A model generated the notes under the pieces. That model was given only the letters and a program-made list of their open reading frames with translations. It was not told where the DNA came from and did not search any database. From assembly GCF_000621725.1 (NCBI RefSeq), contig NZ_JHXM01000001.1:226796-290795 (forward strand): DNA of 64,000 bases, read 5' to 3'. The position numbers were made by a program, and so were the translations under genes. Numbering within the stretch: position 1 is the stretch's first letter; the number at the start of each line of letters is the position of its first letter. This document shows, piece by piece, positions 1 through 7,883 of this stretch. The DNA comes from Xylanibacter brevis ATCC 19188 (GTDB lineage: Bacteria; Bacteroidota; Bacteroidia; Bacteroidales; Bacteroidaceae).

Positions 1-450
1 ATGCTTGCCCTGCTGAAGAAGAGCACCACCTCGACGAAGCTCATCATCGAAATCAAGGAATGCCGCACGCTACAGCAGAACCTCGAGTCGGCGCGACAGA
101 TCGTGAAGGCCGTGCGCAAGGCCGGCATGCAAAAGAAGGTGGAGTATATCTCTTTCTCCCTGGCCGCCTGCGTAGAGATAGCACGCCTCGACCCGACGGC
201 CCGTGTAGCCTTCCTCAGCGGATGGATAACGCCGAAAGAACTCCACAAGCTGGGCATCACCGGTCTGGACTACCACCTCGCCGTCTTCCAAAAGCATCCG
301 GAATGGGTGAAGGAGGCTCATGAGCTGGGTATGTACACAAACGTATGGACGATTGACAATGACGAGCATTTCCGTGAGTTTCGCGACATGGGCATCGACT
401 ACATCACCACCAACAACCCCGAGGGTGCCGTGAACGTCGTCAGCCAATAG
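1..450 (+). CDS. Glycerophosphodiester phosphodiesterase, C-terminal part (5' end outside window)
   Basis: This looks like the C-terminal 149 residues of a GDPD-family enzyme, which hydrolyses glycerophosphodiesters to glycerol-3-phosphate and an alcohol using a TIM barrel. The visible signs are a strand ending in IIEIK (a metal-binding Glu of the barrel in this family), then a SFS strand, and the C-terminal sequence VWTIDN followed by MGIDYITTNNP, which is the family's typical closing strand. Full-length members are about 240-300 residues and carry an N-terminal HRG/E motif that is absent here, so the ATG at base 1 is probably an internal Met and the gene starts before the window. It converges on the propeller operon, with a hairpin between them. 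Confidence 0.75.
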   Translation: MLALLKKSTTSTKLIIEIKECRTLQQNLESARQIVKAVRKAGMQKKVEYISFSLAACVEIARLDPTARVAFLSGWITPKELHKLGITGLDYHLAVFQKHPEWVKEAHELGMYTNVWTIDNDEHFREFRDMGIDYITTNNPEGAVNVVSQ

Positions 451-464
451 CCAACAGCTAGTTT

Positions 465-518
465 GATCATGGGGATGGTTCTGGTGATCTGTTGATCAAT
501 AGAACCATCCCCGTGATC
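465..518. terminator. Hairpin between convergent genes (probable bidirectional terminator)
   Basis: Arms at 465-482 and 501-518 are 18 nt long and complementary except for one position, with an 18-nt loop. The hairpin lies between the stop of the GDPD gene (450) and the stop of the last propeller gene (538), so it can serve both strands. There is no long U-tract on either side, only a short T/A-rich stretch after 518. Confidence 0.6.
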
Positions 519-537
519 TCTATATCTTAGATCAACA

Positions 538-1638
538 CTATTTCAACATACCAGCATATATCTTTCCACTTGCCACATCTATCGCATACATTTTATGGTG
601 TGAATCATCGTATGCAATGTTTGAAATGTTTTTGTCTATACAATAAGCAAACTGGCAGTTGCCATCCCAATCATATCCACACAACTTCAAGCCTTTGTTT
701 TCCCTTCCGCTGTCTTCATCACGGTTGATCTCGTCAAGGGTTTTGCCACTCTCCAAGACAACAAAGATTTCGCTAGCTGCGCAAGCAGACACGTTGTAGA
801 GCCTAATCTTTTCATGAGCATTAGACTCTGTTATCTCCTTCTCCAGGAATTCATACGTGTAGCTATCAGGATTAACAATACCCAATGATTGCTTTTTGCT
901 GAGATCAAAAATCGTTGTTATATCGATATTGCTATTCACGCTGGCTACATGAAGACCGTCTGGCGACACAATCAACATTTGATCATAATATGCATCTGCA
1001 CTTTGCGGGAAGTCTTTGGGTTTTACTATATCGGGGTAAACATCCCATATCTTCTCTTCGTCGTCTATGAGACAGAATTCTGGCGGGTAGAACAAATTGT
1101 CTCTAGGGTCATCGTAACTGACTCGCTTGTATATGAAACGTTTCTGACCAGGCAAATAGAACGTGCTATGAAAAACACTTCTGTTCTGTCCTTTAATGAC
1201 ACTTTTCACTACACACTTCTTCGTGGCAACAGACCTCCTTAGGTCTATAACCTTTGTGCATGCCCCATCTTTCACAAATAGCAGCGGCAGTCCCTTTTCG
1301 TCTCGCAGACAATATATTTGACCTTCGAAGAATGGGAAGTTGTCAAACTCGTTGAGTGCATGCCCCAATTGGCCAAAGACGGCAAGTTCTTTTTCGGTCG
1401 AAGTATCCAGCACCCTAAAAAGGGCATCCTTATCCCTTTGGGCCAAAATCAGATAACTATCTATGCAAAGTAGTTTATATACATCTGCATTCAGAGATTG
1501 CATTTCGCTTAACTGAAGCGTATCACTGGTGGTTCTTACATCTTTATCTCTTCGGATGTCAGGATTGTAATACCTGTGCGACAGGTCGCATGAACATAAG
1601 GCTATGCACAATGCCACAGTAAACAATATATTTTTCAT
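538..1638 (-). CDS. 6-bladed beta-propeller lipoprotein (BF3164/TolB-like), last gene of the run
   Basis: Probable surface or periplasmic lipoprotein with a beta-propeller fold; its ligand is unknown. A signal peptide beginning MKNILF ends in a lipobox with Cys near residue 17 (LCSCD). I placed the start at 1638 because the longer frame (to 1665) adds nine residues before a normal lipoprotein leader. About 60 residues after the Cys is the sequence GQLGHALNEF, which matches the G-x-G-x-x-x-x-E-Y/F signature shared by all seven neighbouring paralogues. It is the most diverged of the seven and resembles the BF3164-type lipoproteins. Same strand and order as the other propeller genes, so probably the distal gene of the same operon. 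The substrate or signalling role cannot be read from sequence. Confidence 0.7.
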   Translation of the reverse strand: MKNILFTVALCIALCSCDLSHRYYNPDIRRDKDVRTTSDTLQLSEMQSLNADVYKLLCIDSYLILAQRDKDALFRVLDTSTEKELAVFGQLGHALNEFDNFPFFEGQIYCLRDEKGLPLLFVKDGACTKVIDLRRSVATKKCVVKSVIKGQNRSVFHSTFYLPGQKRFIYKRVSYDDPRDNLFYPPEFCLIDDEEKIWDVYPDIVKPKDFPQSADAYYDQMLIVSPDGLHVASVNSNIDITTIFDLSKKQSLGIVNPDSYTYEFLEKEITESNAHEKIRLYNVSACAASEIFVVLESGKTLDEINRDEDSGRENKGLKLCGYDWDGNCQFAYCIDKNISNIAYDDSHHKMYAIDVASGKIYAGMLK

Positions 1639-1681
1639 ATCCAGCATAAGGAAGAGGACCCTCATAGCCCCTCCCTATTAA

Positions 1682-1792
1682 TTAATCACGCTTTATTTTA
1701 ATACGCCATGAACTTTGTGAATATCGGTCTACACGTTCTACTACGTCACAATCTTTGAGAAGATATTTCCTAGTTATCGTAATGTTTTGCAT
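1682..1792 (-). CDS. Possible 36-aa small ORF overlapping the end of the upstream propeller gene
   Basis: An ATG at 1792 opens a 36-codon frame that overlaps the last 19 bases of the propeller gene 1774-2970 in another frame and stops at 1682. The peptide is basic, has one Cys (LLKDCDVV) and ends KIKRD. It has no signal peptide. It is reported because other propeller genes in this run also carry a small ORF at their stop codon, but a frame of this length could arise by chance. Confidence 0.2.
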   Translation of the reverse strand: MQNITITRKYLLKDCDVVERVDRYSQSSWRIKIKRD

Positions 1793-2970
1793 AAATAATA
1801 TTTCACTATAAAGGGATTCCCATTTGGGTTGATATTTTTAAACTTCTTTCTAATGTTTTTTACTTGCTGAGGATAACGCTTTTCAAAATCCATAGACTCA
1901 ACTCCACCTTTCCAAGGATAATAAACAGATTGTGCCTGCACTGATGTATAAATTGCATCGTCTGTCATGTCAACAACATGTCCGAACTCGAAAAGATAAT
2001 CGCCACAATACGTATCTAACCTATAGGTTTGAGTGTTGTTTTCTTTTTTATTCTGTACCGTAAGATAATAACATCCCTGATACAGGTAATAGAACATAAT
2101 ATAATTATCCGTTTCCCTAAAATCACAGATGTTCATTACATACTTATTTGAAATCTCAAACATACGCTGCCAATCAGAATAGTCATCAGCCGTTAAATGA
2201 GGAGGATTCGCTTCGCCACAATCCAACATAAACAACAAAGACGGCTTAGAGTTGATGCCGTTTAATCGATAGACTTCCCTACCTGAGTTCGAAAAGAAAT
2301 ACAATTTATTTTCAGCCATGGAAAATGTAGCGATATCACTATTATAAATACCTTCCAGATTGGGATTTATATCAACGTATGAATTTAGAATTTTGAAATC
2401 CTTATCCATAACCCACAAGTTATGAAACGCTTTTCCATCCTCACTACAATTTCCCATAAATCCCACATATCCGCCATCGTAAGAAACAATTCGTCGGAAA
2501 GACATTGGAAGAGTTATAACCTCAAGCAATTTGGTACCAGCAGCATTATATTTCAGTATTTTCTTATCAAGCCCACACAATATGTTGATACAGCCATCTT
2601 GCTTATCAACAAAAATATCGTCTATCTCAATATATTCATTAGCAGCATGTCCTACATTAGATATTTTTGAGAGAAATTGTCCTGTATGAGAAAACACATA
2701 AACAGCTTTGCTCTTTTGATCCATCACATACAGAAGAGTATCAGATTCTACAACCTTATCAATTTTTTGAATCCACGAATCTGTGCCTTGTAGAGAGATG
2801 ATGTCAACACTATCAATAATATCCTTGTCTGATAACGACTTAACATTATTCAGATTTGCATACACAACATTAGAAACAACTTCGCCTTCTGCGCATGATT
2901 CGAATAGACACACACAGCTGGACAAAAAGAGTCCTATGACCTTACAAAAGATATTCTTAAATACCATCAT
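1774..2970 (-). CDS. 6-bladed beta-propeller lipoprotein
   Basis: A 398-aa secreted protein. The leader has a hydrophobic core (VIGLFLSSCVCLF) and a probable lipobox ending at FESC. The body is rich in repeated Tyr/Asp beta-strand motifs, and NVGHAANEYIEIDDIFVD is the family signature seen in every paralogue here (G-x-x-x-x-E-Y followed by a D-x-x-V/F-D strand). Length matches the 370-400 residues usual for these Bacteroidetes propeller lipoproteins. Two Met codons are adjacent at the start, so 2970 or 2967 may be used. It follows the 3057-4187 gene by about 90 bases and is presumably cotranscribed. Function unknown. Confidence 0.75.
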   Translation of the reverse strand: MMVFKNIFCKVIGLFLSSCVCLFESCAEGEVVSNVVYANLNNVKSLSDKDIIDSVDIISLQGTDSWIQKIDKVVESDTLLYVMDQKSKAVYVFSHTGQFLSKISNVGHAANEYIEIDDIFVDKQDGCINILCGLDKKILKYNAAGTKLLEVITLPMSFRRIVSYDGGYVGFMGNCSEDGKAFHNLWVMDKDFKILNSYVDINPNLEGIYNSDIATFSMAENKLYFFSNSGREVYRLNGINSKPSLLFMLDCGEANPPHLTADDYSDWQRMFEISNKYVMNICDFRETDNYIMFYYLYQGCYYLTVQNKKENNTQTYRLDTYCGDYLFEFGHVVDMTDDAIYTSVQAQSVYYPWKGGVESMDFEKRYPQQVKNIRKKFKNINPNGNPFIVKYYLCKTLR

Positions 2971-3000
2971 ACAAATTATTAATCATAAATTCTCATTTCA

Positions 3001-3060
3001 TTAATGCCAAAATGACGTTGGACAATTTCTTGGTTGGCACAAGTATACTTGATATGTCAT
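3001..3060 (-). CDS. Possible 19-aa ORF with ATGA overlap to the upstream propeller stop
   Basis: The TGA stop of the upstream propeller gene (3057-3059) is part of an ATGA, giving a start at 3060. The predicted peptide is MTYQVYLCQPRNCPTSFWH. It has two Cys residues but no leader. The overlap would allow translational coupling. It is short enough to be chance. Confidence 0.2.
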   Translation of the reverse strand: MTYQVYLCQPRNCPTSFWH

Positions 3061-4187
3061 TTTACGCTAAAGAAGATTACTGCCGGGAGTTTTGTCTTTC
3101 CATCGTATATTCTCTGCAGTTGCTCAGGCACTCTGTTATAACCGTAATCATACATTTCTTTGCTAAAAGGTTCTCCAGCATCGAACACAAGTGAAATAAT
3201 TTGGTTTTCATTCACAAAGAAATTATAAAGACCGCTGAAGCCATCTATCAAGGCAGTACTTGTGATGCTTTTCTTACTTTTTTTGTTATACAGCCAATAA
3301 GTACAGACAGATTGATACGTATATCTTAAAAGAACCAGGTCTTCTGTTTCTTGATAGTAATCGAGTCCTCTCACCCCTTTATATGCACTTATCTCCTTAG
3401 GGGTATGTTTGCCGACAACAAGAGTGGGTTCTTCGTCCATAATGAACCTGCCATTAAAATCGAACTTTACGACTTTCTCAAGGCTATCACCTTTAAACAC
3501 CAGCACCGAGTCTGAAAACAACGGTATATGGGACAATCTATCACCGTTAGCATAAAACGTTTGCTGTGAGGCAGCGTAAGTATAGACGTCTTCACGCTGC
3601 AGCAGCTCCCGTTCTACATAATTATATTTATCACACTTCACCAAGACAGAGTTGCTTTCATTTTTATTAATATTAAAGTCGAACATGTATTCCTTATTCG
3701 ACAGCATTCCAAAATCTTCCGGATGGAGATACGCAACATCAACAACCTTATCGGTAGTACCAGAATCATTAAAGATAATTATCTTATATGCGTTACCATC
3801 GAAGACGTGAAGACAACGATGGTCATCGACGAAAAAGTCTGCAGGTCCGTCTATATACTCGTTCTTTGCTCTTCCCCTTTCGCCTGCACGAAACAAGAAC
3901 TTACCTGAAGTATCAAAAACATATATCGTCTTATCAAATTCCGAGTCCATGACATAGATTCTGCCGTTCTTAACAACAATCTTTGTGGCTTCATGCAGCT
4001 CCATCCCACTCGGCAACGATAATTCGCAAACAGAATCTACGGTGTACTGATTCTGTCTTAACCCTTCATTATCTGCATCTGGCTTGAGTCTTACGACCTC
4101 CCTTTTATAGTCACCAAGTGCGTTATACATAGACTGAGAGCACGAAATGACGGCTATAACTGTAAACAACAAGAATATTTGTTTCAT
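3057..4187 (-). CDS. 6-bladed beta-propeller lipoprotein
   Basis: A 376-aa protein starting MKQIFLLFTVIAVISCSQ, a clear lipoprotein signal with Cys at residue 16. The shared signature is present as GERGRAKNEYIDGP, followed by ADFFVDDHRCLHVFD. Repeated FDTSGKFL and FNDSG-type turns fit propeller blades that link strand pairs. No catalytic motif is visible. The stop overlaps a tiny ORF (ATGA). It sits fourth from the 5' end of the run (third from its 3' end) and is most like the 7884-9068 gene, sharing the PADFFVD/PSDFFVD segment and the SDSVLVFKGDSLEKV-type segment later on, which suggests local duplication. Confidence 0.75.
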   Translation of the reverse strand: MKQIFLLFTVIAVISCSQSMYNALGDYKREVVRLKPDADNEGLRQNQYTVDSVCELSLPSGMELHEATKIVVKNGRIYVMDSEFDKTIYVFDTSGKFLFRAGERGRAKNEYIDGPADFFVDDHRCLHVFDGNAYKIIIFNDSGTTDKVVDVAYLHPEDFGMLSNKEYMFDFNINKNESNSVLVKCDKYNYVERELLQREDVYTYAASQQTFYANGDRLSHIPLFSDSVLVFKGDSLEKVVKFDFNGRFIMDEEPTLVVGKHTPKEISAYKGVRGLDYYQETEDLVLLRYTYQSVCTYWLYNKKSKKSITSTALIDGFSGLYNFFVNENQIISLVFDAGEPFSKEMYDYGYNRVPEQLQRIYDGKTKLPAVIFFSVK

Positions 4188-4208
4188 ATGCGCATATATA
4201 TATATTAA

Positions 4209-4307
4209 TTATTGACCAGAATTACTACATACTTCTTCTTTACCACTTTGACATGATAAAAAGAATACTGCTAACCCTAAGAGACAAAACACGACAACAC
4301 TCTTCAT
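4209..4307 (-). CDS. 32-aa mini-lipoprotein, coupled to upstream propeller gene by ATGA overlap
   Basis: The ATG at 4307 overlaps the TGA of the propeller gene 4304-5482 as ATGA. The 32-codon frame begins MKSVVVFCLLGLAVFFLSC: Lys at position 2-3, a 14-residue hydrophobic core and a lipobox Cys at residue 19. The mature part is only 14 residues (CQSGKEE then VCSNSGQ), containing K-E-E close after the Cys, which resembles the lipoprotein export signal described for Bacteroidetes surface lipoproteins, plus a second Cys. The complete lipoprotein leader makes this unlikely to be random. It could be a secreted peptide, a partner of the propeller, or a remnant of a larger gene. No family recognised. 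Confidence 0.55.
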   Translation of the reverse strand: MKSVVVFCLLGLAVFFLSCQSGKEEVCSNSGQ

Positions 4308-5482
4308 TTTGCCTGTTGTTTAATCCTAAACTTCAGGAAAACAGGATTACCTGGGTTTGATTCTCTATCTGCAACAGTAGTCGTCAATTGCTCCCAATAT
4401 TTTTTCTCTACTGGTTCTTTATCTGCTTCCATTAGTTTGACATCATTAATTATTTCGTCTCCTGCATAGACATCATAAACATGATTACCACGAAAATAAA
4501 AATTGTGCAATCCCAGATGATACATACTTGAGACATATATACCCTTACACAGCAAGGCAATTTCTTTACTCTTCTGATTTATCACAAGCTTATAAATACT
4601 ATCCCCTAGACTAAATTTTACTAACAGGAAGTCATCTGAAGACTGTATTTGTTCTATGCCCAAAACGTATTTATCTAAATCTCCCTTCAATTCTTGCATC
4701 AGCTCTATGGCATCCATGCCTTTGCAGTTCTCCGGAAGATTATATTTGCCAAAATCGAGCGTTATAAAAGGCTCACACTTACCTTTCGTCACCTTGTATA
4801 TGGTGTTTGACTCTCTATCGGCATAGAACATCGTATCAGCAGAACAAGGTGCACAGCAATTATCACAATCAAGACCAGGTCTTTTCTCAAAAGGGAGATA
4901 TGACGCAACTAATGTGCCGTCTTTCGTAATTTCAAAGAGGCCCTTTTTACCTTCTTCCGTTTCACTTCCTTGATTGACAAGGAACAAATGGTCATCGATA
5001 ACAAAGATGTAATTTGCCCAATATCTCTCAATGTTTGTAGAACCTTTGAAAGTTCCATCATAACCGTACTCAATGACCTTCTGTGATGACAAATCCAAAA
5101 TATACACACTGCCATTGGCTGCATAGAAATCGGTTATCTCTATATATTCCTTAGACGATTTGCCAAGATGAGAAATCTCATTTTCGCAGACGCCCTTACT
5201 ATTCAGAACATGAATTTTCTCACGATCGTCGCCCAACACAAAGATTCTATCTTTATCAAACTTCATGTCCTCCACTTCACCAATTACAGAACTGCAACTG
5301 ACAGATAACAAATCTCCATCATCAGGAACAAGCAAGCGTGCTTCATCATTGGTAATTACCGGTTTTGAACTATCAACATCCACAAACAGGACGCTACCTG
5401 TCTGGTTGGTATCAATTGCCCTGCCACAACACATCAACATTAAAGCGAGCAATGCAATTCCAAAATTATACAATACTTTCAT
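4304..5482 (-). CDS. 6-bladed beta-propeller lipoprotein
   Basis: A 392-aa protein starting MKVLYNFGIALLALMLMCCGR, with a lipobox ending at the two Cys residues (19-20). The shared signature appears as HLGKSSKEYIEITDFYA, followed by strands such as GSVYILD. A CDNCCAPC cluster near residue 205 gives four closely spaced cysteines that the paralogues lack; it may form disulphides or bind metal. Preceded by the 65-nt hairpin element (5506-5570) in its leader and followed by the overlapping 32-aa mini-lipoprotein. Function unknown. Confidence 0.75.
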   Translation of the reverse strand: MKVLYNFGIALLALMLMCCGRAIDTNQTGSVLFVDVDSSKPVITNDEARLLVPDDGDLLSVSCSSVIGEVEDMKFDKDRIFVLGDDREKIHVLNSKGVCENEISHLGKSSKEYIEITDFYAANGSVYILDLSSQKVIEYGYDGTFKGSTNIERYWANYIFVIDDHLFLVNQGSETEEGKKGLFEITKDGTLVASYLPFEKRPGLDCDNCCAPCSADTMFYADRESNTIYKVTKGKCEPFITLDFGKYNLPENCKGMDAIELMQELKGDLDKYVLGIEQIQSSDDFLLVKFSLGDSIYKLVINQKSKEIALLCKGIYVSSMYHLGLHNFYFRGNHVYDVYAGDEIINDVKLMEADKEPVEKKYWEQLTTTVADRESNPGNPVFLKFRIKQQAK

Positions 5483-5505
5483 ACAGTCTATTGTTAAATA
5501 TGTGT

Positions 5506-5570
5506 TTGGTAAAAGTTTATAGTGCTAACTGCAACGGGGAGTTTCCCCGAAACAGCACTATCGATTGTTT
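5506..5570 (-). promoter_or_regulatory. 65-nt structured leader element, internal copy
   Basis: This 65-nt segment is repeated at 9081-9145 with one base difference. On the minus strand it folds as an outer 8-bp stem (ATAGTGCT with AGCACTAT), an asymmetric internal loop, and an apical stem CGGGGA/TCCCCG with a 3-nt loop. The single difference keeps pairing in both copies (A-U here, G-U wobble in the other). It lies 24 nt upstream of the propeller gene starting at 5482 and directly after the stop of the previous one. It lacks the U-run of a terminator, so a translational or RNA-stability role is more likely. Confidence 0.6.
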
Positions 5571-6655
5571 CATGGTAATGGCTTATACTTAAGAATTACG
5601 TGTTGATCGGTTTCCTTTGCTGGCTGGCTAACGAATGTATATTTCACGTTTGCGTTGTCCAGAAATCCGCCCATATCTTCATCGTGGTAATAAATAAATT
5701 CGCCTATCAACGAGCCATGGACACCAACTTTAGGAAGAATATAGTTCTGACACCCATCTGCAATCACTTTGTGATTATTCCTGTCTATTAAGCATACCCG
5801 AAGTGCAATAGCATAGGAATATGTCACCATCATGATGCTATCTGTGACCACTACCTTTGCGATTTTGGGGAAAGGATATTCAAACAGCTCTTCTTTTTCT
5901 AATTTCGACTTTGTCATTCTTTCCATTGTTTCACGCTCGTTGGGATATGACAGATGGATAAGATTCTTTATTTCATTGCCATTGATAGCAAAGATTGTTG
6001 AGAAAGGCTCGGGAGTAAACAGAAGACCAGCGTCCGTCTTATGGAAAATGGTGGATTCACCATACACCCAAGCTCGTGTTTCGGGAATATCCATAAGCAA
6101 TGTCGTCGTGTCGCCTTGCAACACGTCCAACTTGTGCAGGTAGTAAGAATAGAGATATATGCGCCCGTCAACAACTGCAAGACGCTCATAATCGCCCTGA
6201 GTTTCTATGGAACGAGAGAACTGGAAATCAGGTGTCAGCTCTATGATTTTCTCTGGATCACAGAGAAGATATATCTTTCCACTTACAGAATCCACATCAA
6301 AGTCCTTGATTCTCGCATACTCATTTCTGCTCCTACCTTGCTTTTCATAACAATTCTTCTGTCTGCCGTCTTGAAGATCAAACAGATACACGCCACGGTC
6401 GCCAAGAAGGAACACAGAATCTCCGCTATTAACCATCTTATGCACCAATCCCAAGAAAACTGTTGAGTCGAGTGGAATAGCTGTCACCTCTTTAGAGATA
6501 TCGGAGACCTTTATGCTGTCATTTCTCTCTCCGACCATATAAGTGTTTAATGCACCTGCTGTAATATCTCGTCTTTCCTTATTACCACAGGAATAAGAAA
6601 AAAAAAGTATGACACCACATAACGAATAGAGAAGTGCCTCATTCAATTTATTCAT
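5570..6655 (-). CDS. 6-bladed beta-propeller lipoprotein
   Basis: A 361-aa protein with a leader MNKLNEALLYSLCGVILFF and lipobox SYSCGN (Cys near residue 23). The shared signature is KQGRSRNEYARIKDFDVD, followed by SGKIYLLCDPEKI. The end of the gene runs directly into the 65-nt leader element of the next gene: its TGA stop is part of an ATGA immediately before that element. No enzymatic motif seen. Its N-terminal mature part includes VTAIPLDSTVFLGLV, the 'effect on L-D-S' segment that in several paralogues introduces blade one. Confidence 0.72.
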   Translation of the reverse strand: MNKLNEALLYSLCGVILFFSYSCGNKERRDITAGALNTYMVGERNDSIKVSDISKEVTAIPLDSTVFLGLVHKMVNSGDSVFLLGDRGVYLFDLQDGRQKNCYEKQGRSRNEYARIKDFDVDSVSGKIYLLCDPEKIIELTPDFQFSRSIETQGDYERLAVVDGRIYLYSYYLHKLDVLQGDTTTLLMDIPETRAWVYGESTIFHKTDAGLLFTPEPFSTIFAINGNEIKNLIHLSYPNERETMERMTKSKLEKEELFEYPFPKIAKVVVTDSIMMVTYSYAIALRVCLIDRNNHKVIADGCQNYILPKVGVHGSLIGEFIYYHDEDMGGFLDNANVKYTFVSQPAKETDQHVILKYKPLP

Positions 6656-6751
6656 AAAAACAACTCTTTTTAAAATTTTATTATTTCTTTAAGGACATCC
6701 GACCTTTCATAATTTAAGCATCTAAACGAAGTTTGCTTGGACAAGCATTCA

Positions 6752-7804
6752 TTATAGTTTTTCATTGAGTTTTAAAAATATGACAACTGGATTATGTACG
6801 TCCTGCAGACCATTATCAACCACAAACTTCCTCATGTATGAGTTCTCGCCAACATATTCGGGATATAGCAATGCATAAAACTGGTCTTGGTAGGTTCCTA
6901 CTATGCCATAAGCTTCATCGAAGGGAGCCTTGCCAAAGAACACCTGTCCACTCTTTTTGTTTATATAACCTTTGTAAATGCAATGATGGGGGCCTCGGAA
7001 TTCTGTATAAAGCCATGTCTTCGTCTCACATGCACGTTGCAAACACTTGAAATAATCTTCCATATCGTCAACCTTCTCGAATTCCGGGCTTGACAGAGGT
7101 CTCATATTCTCGGGAAGCGCATCTTGGCCCATATCAAACTCATAGATGCGAGACAACTTCCCATCCTTGTATCTATCAATGAAAAATTGACCATAGTCTG
7201 AAACCACCATTGTCTCTTCTTGATTACGATAGAAGACATCTGAAAAGAACGCGTAGCCTGTCTTGTCGCGAACGCCAGCAATTTTCCCGTTTTTTAAACA
7301 TGTCACACTATATCTGCTGTCTTGACCATAAAATAGGATATCACCCTCTGAACTAAAATCAAACAACGCCACATCATCCATGGCCATGCGTTTCTTGAAC
7401 TTTAAAGAGGAATCATACCACAAAAGGCCACGCGAATCTGCTACCACAAGATCACCGCTGCTTTGGTCGTATGCGATATCACTGATGCCAAGATATTCTG
7501 ATTTCGCACGGCCTTTTTCGCCAACAGTTGATAGAAATTTCCCTTCAAGAGAGAACTTATACACCTTATCAAACTTTCTGCAAAACGCATATATCGCACT
7601 GTCACCAATCACACATTTGTCAACACCGGATAACAGGCTATTATCGGTTTCCTCTAGTACGATGTATTTTTCTACACTGACAAGCTGGTCCCACCTGTCA
7701 AAATCATGAGTTGTCATGTCAAAAGTGCGACAATTGTTCTGTTTTGCACAACCACAAACAAACAATGACACGACACAAAACACTATTACCTTTACTATTT
7801 TCAT
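6752..7804 (-). CDS. 6-bladed beta-propeller lipoprotein
   Basis: A 350-aa protein, the shortest of the run. The leader MKIVKVIVFCVVSLFVCGCAK ends in a canonical lipobox CGC (Cys 19). The shared signature is GEKGRAKSEYLGISDIAYD, followed by SGDLVVADSRGLLWYD, which is a typical propeller strand-turn-strand. Placed second in the probable transcript, about 80 bases after the 7884-9068 gene. Its TAA stop overlaps an ATG (TAATG) that opens only a 12-codon frame, which I do not annotate. Function unknown. Confidence 0.72.
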   Translation of the reverse strand: MKIVKVIVFCVVSLFVCGCAKQNNCRTFDMTTHDFDRWDQLVSVEKYIVLEETDNSLLSGVDKCVIGDSAIYAFCRKFDKVYKFSLEGKFLSTVGEKGRAKSEYLGISDIAYDQSSGDLVVADSRGLLWYDSSLKFKKRMAMDDVALFDFSSEGDILFYGQDSRYSVTCLKNGKIAGVRDKTGYAFFSDVFYRNQEETMVVSDYGQFFIDRYKDGKLSRIYEFDMGQDALPENMRPLSSPEFEKVDDMEDYFKCLQRACETKTWLYTEFRGPHHCIYKGYINKKSGQVFFGKAPFDEAYGIVGTYQDQFYALLYPEYVGENSYMRKFVVDNGLQDVHNPVVIFLKLNEKL

Positions 7805-7883
7805 ATCTCAATGCTTTTTAGAGATCACATTGGCATGTAGTAATGCTTCTTGTGCTCTCGTTCCTGGAAGTCGTAGTATAAGT

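Noticed and set aside
5517..5573. 18-aa ORF MKQSIVLFRGNSPLQLAL after a propeller gene
   Set aside because: Its coding sequence is the structured 65-nt element, and the second copy of that element has no ATG, so the RNA structure explains it better.
6714..6752. 12-codon ORF (MNACPSKLRLDA) after the propeller gene at 6752
   Set aside because: TAATG overlap is suggestive but the frame is too short to support.
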